Shown: positions 55,592 through 64,000 of the stretch, piece after piece
Layout: each line of letters starts with the position of its first letter
Numbering within the stretch: position 1 is the stretch's first letter
Assembly: GCA_032622095.1 (NCBI GenBank)
Contig: CP136066.1
Location: forward strand, 62,528,609 to 62,592,608
Direction: 5' to 3'
Length of the DNA stretch: 64,000 bases
Origin: Siphonodentalium dalli
Taxonomy: Eukaryota > Mollusca > Scaphopoda > Gadilida > Siphonodentaliidae
Position numbers and translations under genes: made by a program
Notes under the pieces: generated by a model
What the model was told of the DNA's origin: nothing
The model's database searches: none
The model's input: only the letters and a program-made list of their open reading frames with translations

Positions 55592-56047
55592 TATGTGACC
55601 CGCCATATCAAATCCAGTCGGAAGTCGGGATTTGTTTACCCTGTGCCAATGCATTCTCTTATATATGCGAGTCGACCATAGGTCGCCTCGCATATATAAG
55701 AGAATGCATTGGCCTAACAATGTTTTACAATTTTAATAATTTTGTCTTGTATTCTTTAACAATTTTATAATTTCACCCATACAGAGCCCCAGACAAACAC
55801 GAGCAGACGACACTCTTCTAGGTTGTTCTATATATGTGTGGGGCTCCCTGCAGGGTAATGGATGTTTTTTTATTTTATGTCCTAAAAATTGTAAGACACA
55901 TTTATTTAAAAAACATGATAAAAAATTGTTAGGCCAATGCATTCTCTTATATATGCGAGGCGACCTATGGTCGACTCGCATATATAAGAGAATGCATTGG
56001 CACAGGGTAAAAAAAATGCCGACTTCCGATTGTTTGTCACATTAATT
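55592..56047. mobile_element. Palindrome MITE with a third type of outer end
   Basis: Core 55639-56007 begins CCCTGTGCCAATGCATTCTC and ends with its complement, with two full palindromes. Outside them the inverted similarity continues (TCGGAAGTCGGGATTT left, AAATGCCGACTTCCGA right). These outer ends are unlike those of PB-A or PB-B. Element X-like hairpin 55771-55855 sits in the linker. Confidence 0.75.
55771..55855. mobile_element. Hairpin element X, copy 3 (diverged)
   Basis: CACCCATACAGAGCCCCAGA, GCAGACGACA and GGGGCTCCCTGCAGGG resemble the copies at 15783 and 41854; nested inside the MITE. Confidence 0.5.
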
Positions 56048-56204
56048 ATGATTGAGCGTATTAATGCAATTCACTCCAATTCAACAACTAAATGTGCAAG
56101 GATTTAAATTTATCACAAACCATGTGCTTCTAAAAAATTATGTCGAAAGTATCGTTACTGTTTTTTAAAACACTTTCTTTACTAAATTGACTACTGACAG
56201 ACAA
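56010..56204. other. No recognisable feature
   Basis: AT-rich spacer. Confidence 0.4.
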
Positions 56205-57150
56205 AAAGCTAGTACAAGTGTAAAAGGATTTGAATACTCTTTGGTGGGAATTTATCAGATATTAACCCTTTACCCAACAAAACGGCCAAATCCGGCCAAA
56301 TAAAGCTTCAACAGCCTAAAATATCTTCGGTCTGTCTCAATAGAACCATACAAATATGGATATCATTGGAACCGGCTCCTTGACCACATTGTGATAGTTA
56401 CAGTTATGCCATGTGCCAATGCATTTTCTTATATATGCGAGTCGACCATAGGTCGCCTCGCATATATAAGAGAATGCATTGGCCTAAAAAAAAATCTTTT
56501 TTTAACACTTTTTACCATTTTTTCTTACATTCTTTAACAATTTTATAATTTTTAATGTGTTAAGCCAATGCATTCTCTTATATATGAAGTCATTAACATT
56601 ATTATTAGAATGGAGATGATTATCAACATGAACCAGCGGCTGGTGGCTGATCAGATGTTCACAGGAGTGCAGTAATTTGCAGATGAGGTCATATATGTCA
56701 TAATAATATGCTATCTTCATTAACAAGTTCATCCTGCCCTTCTGCTCCTCCTCATCATCACAAGCTACAATGATTTCCATCTCCCCTAATAATAATGAGT
56801 ACCAGGTCTGTTAAGTTTTGAAAATGGCAATCATGATAATTTTTGTGGGAGGCATTTGTAATGTTGGGATTACTTCTTTGGAGTGTTTTATATGCTAATA
56901 AATATCTTTCTTTTATAAAAATTTGATTGTAATTAGTGATAAACTTGGGTCATATTTAGTTTACTTCAAACAAAAGTGACTATACTAGTCTTATTTCCAA
57001 AGTAAAGTTTTCAAACAGGGCCGTTCTGTTGGGTAAAGGGTTACGTTCAACAAACGACATATGCCTAGTCGTTTGTTGCAGTTATTGTCTGAACATTTCC
57101 TAAGGGAACTACTCGTCAAGGAGTATTTAGTACACGAAAGGTTACTATCA
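56205..57150 (+). repeat. Family C copy split by PB-A G
   Basis: 56205-56261 (TACAAGTGTAAAAGGATTTG, TTGGTGGGAA) and 57041-57150 (TTCAACAAACGAC, TCTGAACATTTCC, GAGTATTTAGTACACGAAAG) are the two halves of one C element. Confidence 0.65.
56266..57040 (+). mobile_element. PB-A MITE copy G, right palindrome replaced
   Basis: 775 bp: left TTAA (56262-56265), normal left arm, first palindrome and linker, then the second palindrome breaks at TCTTATATATG (~56586). About 425 bp of unrelated sequence follow, after which CAGGGCCGTTCTGTTGGGTAAAGGG resumes at ~57016. The right flank is TTAC (one change). Confidence 0.85.
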
Positions 57151-57827
57151 CATGACATTGGTGCACTGAAAATAAGGAGAAATATAATGGCAATTGAACT
57201 TCGAATAAACTGAATCAAGTGGGCTTGACTGAGTTTTGAAGAATTCGATGCACATATCAAGCGAACAGGACGTCAATTATGAAGATACTTTATGCTGTGG
57301 AGTGAGAAATAATTCCCAGCCCTTGTGATTGCGTTGGGTGTGAAAGTCAATATGTAATTTGAAGATTAAATAGTTCCTGATTAAGCAAGAACAAACGTTC
57401 AACATTACACACATTCCTTCTAACTTCGGACGGACCATGTGATTCCCCACCCATTCTGATTGCGGCGAGAGTGCGAAGAGACTTGAAATCTTTTTCCATC
57501 AATAATTAATTTAGAGGTAGCGGGGAACAATACGAAACGACAGCATTCAGTAGCATACGATACTTTGATAAATTCAGGTTGGATTGATTTCAAGAAGTCT
57601 GTGCCACAATATATTACTATACGATATAGTACTGATGATCACGCAACATGACAACCGGGGTGGAAGTTGGTCAACAGTTGATCACTTCAATTGCTTCTCA
57701 CATAGCTAAAATGTCAAATATAATTTAGTTCTCTTTGAAACAACCTTAAAATTAATTAAACTATACGGAACAGTTTCATCATCAAATCAATACATACGCA
57801 CGTACTCTGCACCACACTATACCACTA
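57151..57827. other. Spacer with V copy 3
   Basis: 57445-57530 (GATTCCCCACCCATTCTGAT, TTGAAATC, AATAATTAATTT) is a diverged V repeat; nothing else seen. Confidence 0.4.
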
Positions 57828-58445
57828 TATATTATACTAGCAGGTGACCCGACTTCGTCCGGGCTTTGACCTTGAATTGATCATTTTGAAGGTCAAGGTC
57901 AGGTCGGGGTCGCAATTTGACTGATTCATGAGAGTTCCGGGACAAAAGTGGCCCTAGGTAGCAAGTTTGGACTCCATCGGTAGGGCCGTTTTCGAGTCTA
58001 TAACGGACACACGCATACATATATATAATTTGTGGGTACCCGTTTCAAGGTGAAGGTCACATCGGGCGGAAAAACTGACCCGATGAAAATCTCCCTCACT
58101 CCTAGGAACCCCTAAGTACAGACCTAAGGATTACACAACACGCTCATGTCTGGACACAGACACAACACGCTCATGTCTGGACACAGATACGCTCTTTATC
58201 AACGACAATGCGGATACGAACGCTCTTTAACTATCACGTGATTAACCCCCACAATTCCAAGACGGCGGCAGTGGGAATGGAGAATGAGTGCTCGGAGCTT
58301 CTCAAAAGCAATGCGACGACACTTCATCTGTTTTTTTACCCTTAGATAGGAAGTTTGGTCGAAATCCGTCCAGCAGTTTCCCCGGCCATAGCTAACAAAA
58401 AAAAACAGACAGACAGAAGTCCCAAAATATATATTAGTATATAAA
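57828..58445 (+). mobile_element. SINE/RTE-like dispersed element
   Basis: Starts TATATTATACTAGCAGGTGA, then CCCGACTTCGTCCGGG. It has AAGGTCAAGGTCAGGTCGG, a GGAAGTTTGGTCGAAATCCG, TCCAGCAGTTTCC block and a CAGACAGACAGAAGTC, TATATATTAGTATA end. This layout is shared by a very common invertebrate retroelement type (general knowledge). A 30-bp unit ACACAACACGCTCATGTCTG is duplicated at ~58133-58190. Confidence 0.6.
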
Positions 58446-58539
58446 TATAAATATTTATTATATACACTCTTACATCCAACGATTACGCACCAATCTCCCC
58501 TATTTGCTACTTTATGCCACGCTGAACATACGAGACCCC

Positions 58540-58790
58540 GCTGCTGAAGATATAATGTGTGCGCCCGCCCGAAGGGCGGCACAAGGATGATGCTGAAGAT
58601 AGAATGTGTGCGCACGCCTGAAGGGCGGCACAAGGATGATGCTGAAGATAGAATGTGTGCGCACTCCCGAAGGGCGGCACAAGGATGATGATGAAGATAG
58701 AATGTGCGCGCACGCCTGAAGGGCGGCACAAGGATGATGCTGAAGATAGAATGTGTGCGCACGCCTGAAGGGCGGCACAAGGACGATGCT
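58540..58790 (+). repeat. 49-bp minisatellite
   Basis: Five units of GATGCTGAAGATAGAATGTG, TGCGCACGCCTGAAGGGCGG, CACAAGGAT with a 49-bp period (58583, 58632, 58681, 58730). The ORFs through it are repeat artefacts. Confidence 0.92.
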
Positions 58791-59039
58791 GGGCTCAGTA
58801 GAGCTCGGCCTTACGCCCTGTCGTGTTTGTCTGTTTTCTTGTTTGTATGTCAGCCGCGGGTTTGGCCATATGGTCTTGTCTTCACGTGGGTCTTGACCCC
58901 ACTTAATCTACAGTATCACAACTTAATATATGACACGTGTTGTCTGCTTACGCCCTACTCTTTTTCAAAAACACACATCATTAATACCTGATATTATATT
59001 TAGAATCCATAGATATGTCCTCGTGTGCATGCATGTATA
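58791..59039. other. No recognisable feature
   Basis: Non-coding spacer. Confidence 0.4.
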
Positions 59040-59185
59040 CTTAAGCATACTTAAATGTTGTTGATATGCGTTAATTGTCATATATATTCTGTATTGTGGG
59101 GAGCCGATGTCCATCTAAGTTTCAAGAACTTGTCCTCCAATCCCCCAGTCTCTGTATCTTATTATACTATTAACATATGTTTAAC
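59040..59185 (+). mobile_element. Orphan LINE 3' UTR tail
   Basis: GGGGAGCCGATGTCCATCTA and AAGAACTTGTCCTCCAATCC match the 3' UTR of the 5-kb LINE; no coding part. Confidence 0.65.
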
Positions 59186-59204
59186 AGCTGGAAAGTTCGT
59201 GTCT

Positions 59205-60020
59205 GCTTATGAGACCGTATCCAACTTGATGGTACCACCAGACAATTCAGAGTCCCATACACAGGTAGTTTACAGTGGTGTATTACCAGACATATCAGTG
59301 TCTCATATGTTACAGTGGTGTATTGCCAGACATATCAGTGTCTCATAGGTTACAGTGGTGTATTACCAGACATATCAGTGTCTCATAGGTTACAGTGATG
59401 TCGTATGACCAGACAGGCCAGAGTCCCATACACATGTAGGTTACAGTGGTGTAACACCAGACATATCAGTGTCTCATAGGTTACAGTGGTGTCGTATGAC
59501 CAGACAAGTCAGAGTCCCATACACATGTAGGTTACAGTGGTGTATTACCAGACATATCAGTGTCTCACATGTTACAGTGGTGTCGTATGACCAGACAGGC
59601 CAGAGTCCCATACACATGTAGGTTACAGTGGTGTATTACCAGACACATCAGTGTCTCATAGGTTACAGTGGTGTCGTATGACCAGACAAGTCAGAGTCCC
59701 ATACACATGTATGTTACAGTGGTGTATTACCAGACCTATCAGTGTCTCATAGGTTACAGTGGTGTCGTATGACCAGACAGGTCAGAGTCCCATACACATG
59801 TAGGTCACAGTGGTGTATTACGATACATATCAGTGTATCATAGGTTACAGTGGTGTTGTATGACCAGACAGGCCAGAGTCCCATACACATGTAGGTTACA
59901 GTGGTGTGGTATCACCAGACAGGTCAGACTCCATAGGTTGCAGTGGTGTGTATCACCAAACAGGTCAATGTCCCATAGGTTATAGTGGTGTCGTATCGCC
60001 AACAGATCAGTTACAGTGGT
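59205..60020 (+). repeat. ~44/88-bp tandem array
   Basis: Two alternating subunits: one with TTACCAGACATATCAGTGTC and TCATAGGTTACAGTGGTGT, the other with CGTATGACCAGACAGG, CAGAGTCCCATACACATGTA. About nine dimers; the right end becomes irregular. Confidence 0.93.
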
Positions 60021-60359
60021 CTCGATGTGGAGAGAATAAAATAGACACTGGGCCCTGATTGGCCAATAATCTTTTGCTGCACAATTCTTCCGTATACATT
60101 CCAATGGTAGAGTGGTCATTGACACAAGCATTAACCCTTTGTTTTGAAGTGTTTGAAGTGTGATACCGTGTAAGTAATGGCAATATTTTAGTTCTTTCTG
60201 GCCTTAAGTAAGAAAACACAAAATTTAAAAGTAAATTCCCTGCTAGATGTACCTGCTGTTTTTGCATAAAAGGTTACCCAAAATATCAATCTTTCGGCCT
60301 TTAAAAAAAATTAAGGACATGGGCATTATTGTGGAAAAGAGTATAGACTATAACGTCTG
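60021..60359. other. No recognisable feature
   Basis: Non-coding spacer. Confidence 0.4.
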
Positions 60360-61100
60360 AGGTAATGTGTACACCAGTGTACCACTTTACCGTGGTATGT
60401 AAGCTAGTGCTTCACGGACGGGTGTATTCGATCCCGTGGTATGTAAGTTATAGTGCTTTACGGACGAGTGTACTCGATCGACGTCTTATAAGGACAGAGT
60501 CATCAGCGCTCGTTGATACGTTGTCTCGCCAAGCCGTACGTTGATAGGGCTTGTCGCTTATGGAAGTGACCACCAGGGACATGTAGATGGCCACTGCTGA
60601 CTCAGAGGCTTCTCTGGTGTTTCTCAGGGAAGAACATATGGTTATATGGTACTTCAGCGAATATTGATGTATTGGGAATACTGGATTGTATGAGTTATTT
60701 ACGATTACGTAAAAAAAAACTGTCCAACTGTTAGAAAACAATCAGTTTTGATTATAAGAATATTCTGAGTTGAAACGTTTCTATCGTCAGGAAAGGGGGT
60801 GAAATAGTCAATTCAAAATGGCACTCTAATCAGTCCTCCCATTAGAATGTTCAGCTAGAATGCATTATGCCTGAATTGGTCATTGTTTGATAAAAAAAAC
60901 ATACTATTCGGACCACTAAAGATACCAAATAGAATCGTTCATTGGTGTCAGAGTTCCCTGCGAATGAATCATCGGTTACTGCACCGACGGGTGTACTTCA
61001 TGGACGTCTTAGAAGGATACAGTAATCATCACTCTTTGATTGGTTGTCTCGCGGAGTCGTACGTCATTTCGATCCAACGCACCATAACGGATCAAATACT
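60360..61100 (+). repeat. Dispersed direct repeat Y
   Basis: 60375-60460 holds two short tandem units (CGTGGTATGTAAG). 60460-60545 (GACGAGTGTACTCGATCGAC, GTTGTCTCGCCAAGCCGTAC) resembles 60985-61070 (GACGGGTGTACTTCATGGAC, GTTGTCTCGCGGAGTCGTAC). Confidence 0.65.
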
Positions 61101-61399
61101 CATGCCGAAATAGCATAAACTTCCGCGGCAGACGACGACCTGAAATCCCGCGTAGTACCGCGAGATTACCTCGGTATCAACATGACATCAAGCCGCTCGC
61201 GATTTGACGAGATTCTCCTTCCCCTACAGCGGGATTATCGTTCTATCAACGTGACAACGAGATCTTCTACGTTTGATGGGTTCTCGGAGCCATAACTCCT
61301 TTTGTTATGTGCTTAACTAATGGAATGCTTCACGAAATGTCGAAATAATACATCTATATGGCCGTCTTGAGATTACCATGACACCACCATCAATGGTTT

Positions 61400-62520
61400 T
61401 GGTTTTCTCGGCTTACTTTAAGTACTTGGTCAACCCCCGCATGTTCTGTGTAGATACCAAACAGTGAATTACAACTGACCTCAAGGATTCTGGCTTACTC
61501 GACGTACGTCAATCTTGGCTTTTCGCGTGAGTCACGTTGCGGATACTCAGCCGAAGATCACAACTGATCTCAAAATTTGCCCGACGTATACGTTAATCCC
61601 CTTATATCATGCTACACGATGTTGATACTCAATAGTAGAGCATGGCTGTACTCAGACATTCTGGCTAGCTCAAAGTACGTTAATCTTCGCTTTTCACGTT
61701 ATACGCTGTATAGATACTCCACAGCGGATCACCACTGACCGCAGGGTTTACCCGACGAACGTTAATCCCCGTATATCATGCCACACAATGTTGATACTCA
61801 ATAGTAGAGCATGGCTGTACTCAGGCATTTTGGCTAGCTCAAAGTACGATAATCGTCGCTTATCATGTTATATCATGTAGATACTCAACGGCGGATCACC
61901 GCTGACTTCAAGCTGTACCCGACGTACGTTAACCCCCGTATATCATGCTACATGGTGTTTGTACTCAATAGTAGAGCATGGCTGTACTCAGGCACTTTTG
62001 CTAGCTCAAAGTACGTTAATCTTCGCTTATCATGTTATATTATGTAGATACTCAACGGTGGATCACCGCTGACCTCAAGATTTACTCGACGTACGTTAAT
62101 CCCCGTACATCATGCCTCACAATGTTGATACTCAGTATCATGGTTGTACTCACTCATGCATGCGTTCTGGCTAGCTAGACGTACGTTTGTATTCGCCTAT
62201 CACGTTGTATCCTGTAGATTCTAAACGGCGGATCACCACTGACCTCAAGATTACCCGACGTACGTTAATCCCCGTATATCATGATACACGGTTTTGATAC
62301 TCAATAGTAGATCATAGCTGGACTCAGGCATTCTGGCTTTCTCGAAGAACGTTAATATTCGCTTATCATGCTATACCGTATATAGATATACTCAACAGCG
62401 GATCACAACAGGCTTTAAGATGAACTCGGTGCAGTTAATCCACGCATCCTCCGCTATACGTCGTTGATAACCCGCTGACCTCAAGGATTCGATGTTGCCT
62501 GACGTACGTTAATCTCACGC
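61400..62520 (+). repeat. ~168-bp satellite array
   Basis: About six to seven diverged units contain GTTGATACTCAATAGTAGAG, CATGGCTGTACTCAGGCATT, AGTACGTTAATCTTCGCTTA, GCGGATCACCACTGACCTCA and CGACGTACGTTAATCCCCG. The unit has two related halves (both with ACGTTAATC and GATACTCAA). Confidence 0.9.
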
Positions 62521-62818
62521 ACCACGCTATATTAGCGCTGGATCTGAGGCAGTTTTCCCCGAACAGCTCCTATCTCTCAATCATACATATACTAATTACT
62601 GGATGTCGTCATATCTCATTAAAATTCTTCAAGAAATAATAGAGATATCTTTATTACCTAATGGTCTATTATTCCTCTGGGGCTATTTATATCAACTTGC
62701 AATGAAAATACCTGAGTTTGAAAACAAAATACAGCTTTCGTATAAATGCCGTAATTGTTATGACAAAGAGCATATATATAGCCGGCTTGCACCGAACATG
62801 ATACAACATTATTGTAGT
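62521..62818. other. No recognisable feature
   Basis: A 72-codon ORF at 62603-62821 shows no family signature. Confidence 0.4.
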
Positions 62819-62960
62819 TAGGGAGAGGACTTCATATAAGCCATCAGGCGTGTTGTCTGATTCACGTTTCCATATGCTATCACTTCTATTGTGAATTTCT
62901 GTGTCATTTGTATATTATGTATTTGTTTGGAATTGGAAATACAAATATGTTTACACTAAA
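62819..62960 (+). mobile_element. Orphan 3' UTR tail of the 31-kb LINE family
   Basis: GGACTTCATATAAGCC, GTTGTCTGATTCACGTTTCC, TGTCATTTGTATATTATG and GGAAATACAAATATGTTTAC match 33920-34060. Confidence 0.75.
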
Positions 62961-63074
62961 GGTGTGGTACAACTCGTAAACACCAACGGTTGATGACACA
63001 CACCTCGGTATATATGTAATAACATTTATGTCACCACTAACGTCAAGATTTATTCGACTTACATTAATATTTAG

Positions 63075-63220
63075 AGGATATTACTTGGTTGGTTTAATAT
63101 TTGGCCCGACATCAGCCCGAGGTAACCTAATATCAGCCCTAGGCCGACGGTCGAAGGCTGATATGAGGATATGAGGGATGATGCAAGGCATACCATACAA
63201 ACCAACCAAGTAATACCCTA
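63075..63220. mobile_element. Fold-back element
   Basis: TATTACTTGGTTGGTTT at 63080 and AAACCAACCAAGTAATA at 63197 are inverted; an inner CATCAGCCC..CTAATATCAGCC / GGCTGATATGAGG adds a second stem. Outer TATTTAGAGGATAT resembles the end of the next fold-back. Confidence 0.75.
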
Positions 63221-63344
63221 TTTATCAATGCTATCGCCTCTTAGTGGTAACAATGTATATGTCAGATCAACTGTTTCAAGTTAGTGACGTCACAAAAGTC
63301 GATATCTGAACAGTATTTAGAAGTGAGATAGAGTCACGGCACTT

Positions 63345-63432
63345 GGTGATGTCGTAAAAAGATATCACTCGGATTACTGATGTCGTAAAATGATATTACT
63401 CGGATTGGTGATGTCGTAAAATGATACTCGGT
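63345..63432 (+). repeat. ~33-bp tandem repeat, three units
   Basis: GGTGATGTCGTAAAATGATA, TTACTCGGATT repeated three times with small changes. Confidence 0.75.
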
Positions 63433-63504
63433 TTAAGGGTAAACTGAAGTGATATTCACACAGTTCGATAATAGGCAGTTATGGGCAAAAATGTCATATC
63501 TAAT

Positions 63505-63680
63505 TAATAAATAGAGGATATCCACACTTTTTCAGTGGATATGGGTTATATCTCATGAGTGATGACAAAACATTGAATTTCACGAGTGGCTTTAGCCACG
63601 AGTGGAAATTCAAATGTTTTGTCATCACGAATGAGATTTAACCCATATCCACTGAAAAAGTGTGGATATTCTGTTTATTA
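63505..63680. mobile_element. Long fold-back hairpin
   Basis: Arms of ~80 bp with few mismatches: ATATCCACACTTTTTCAGTG, GATATGGGTTA, GATGACAAAACATTGAATTT and complements; centre GAGTGGCTTTAGCCACGAG. Ends AATAAATAGAGGATATCC / GGATATTCTGTTTATTAT. Confidence 0.85.
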
Positions 63681-64000
63681 TATACTTTAGTTACTTGCCT
63701 ATGGCCCCCAATGAATGTCAATATATAATAAATTTCACCAGTGGGATATCACTTATATCTCACTAGTGGGATATCACTTATATCTCACTGCTAAAACCTT
63801 ATAATTCATGGGCAAGTATATAACAAGAAAACTAAGATGCATGCATCAGGTCGGCCGTGAACTATCTACCATAGAATTGTTGTAGCTATCGATTATACAT
63901 TTTGGAACACCTGTCTGTATGTATGTGTGTATGCATGAATGCATGTGTGTATGTGTTATAGACTCTAACACTGCTCGACTGATCCGACTCGGATTTGGTA
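63681..64000. repeat. Short tandem units and a (TGTA/TGCA)n run
   Basis: CACTAGTGGGATATCACTTA is repeated twice at 63735-63790; a TGTATG/TGCATG run is at 63910-63955. The last bases (AGACTCTAACACTGCTCGAC) may be the start of another SINE/RTE-like element on the minus strand. Confidence 0.6.

Larger units (their letters stand above)
52895..55595. mobile_element. 2.7-kb fold-back structure N
   Basis: Arms of ~650 bp, 52895-53550 and 54930-55595, are inverted copies. Outer ends ATGTACAAAGTATTAGTACG and its complement come first, then (CAT)n/(GAT)n runs, then GATAACACAACAATGACGAC-type sequence, then TACTACTG/CAGTAGTA repeats. The ~1.4-kb centre contains the MITE 53906-54412 and a V fragment. The His-, Asp- or Met-rich ORFs in the arms are simple-sequence artefacts. 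A lone right arm is at 25690-25970. Confidence 0.8.

Overview
This is AT-rich eukaryotic nuclear DNA, most likely from a marine invertebrate and probably a mollusc. The mollusc call is an inference. It rests on a tRNA-type SINE with a (CAGT)n tail and a central block that resembles, from memory, SINEs common in gastropods and bivalves, and on a density of MITEs and minisatellites typical of such genomes. Nothing looks prokaryotic: there are no operons, no ribosome-binding sites, and no long ORFs outside retroelements, simple repeats and one GC-rich stretch. I find no confident host gene. All repeat relationships come from comparing parts of this window with each other by eye.

The window is a mosaic of nested mobile elements and tandem arrays. 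0-9 kb: a truncated TTAA element, a palindromic MITE, a ~180-bp satellite (about 2.16-4.9 kb) with a 731-bp tandem duplication, a decayed LINE 3' half (5.08-6.33 kb) and a fold-back MITE. 9-24 kb: a 515-bp TA-flanked MITE with GCGC/TTGCGATATT subterminal motifs, several inverted-repeat elements, a SINE, and TTAA-flanked elements of several families. 24-31 kb: a GGGGAAATGTCC-type array, a (GAT)n tract, and a LINE fragment between 42-bp direct repeats. 31-36 kb: the largest LINE remnant (31.2-34.06 kb), a 26-28 bp minisatellite and a GC-rich ORF (35.2-36.0 kb). 36-39 kb: a nested MITE stack and a 33-bp array. 39-53 kb: more MITEs, two TIR elements with minisatellite interiors, and inverted copies of elements seen at 10-12 kb. 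53-64 kb: a 2.7-kb fold-back structure, palindromic MITEs, four tandem arrays and two fold-backs.

The main theme is elements flanked by TTAA, the target-site signature of piggyBac-type transposition. The largest family (here PB-A, seven copies with both ends) has 14-bp ends CCCTTTACCCAACA and two long palindromes built on GCCAATGCATTCTC. The same palindromes also sit inside elements with different outer ends (PB-B and a third type). One PB-A copy lies inside an older repeat whose second copy in this window keeps the uninterrupted TTAA, so the insertion event can be read directly. No transposase was found, so these elements would have to be mobilised from elsewhere.

The LINE remnants are all 5'-truncated and disabled. 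The only ORF that might belong to something functional is the GC-rich one near 35.2-36.0 kb. Its basic, KKKK/RRRR-containing N-terminal half and unrecognised C-terminal segment leave its nature open.
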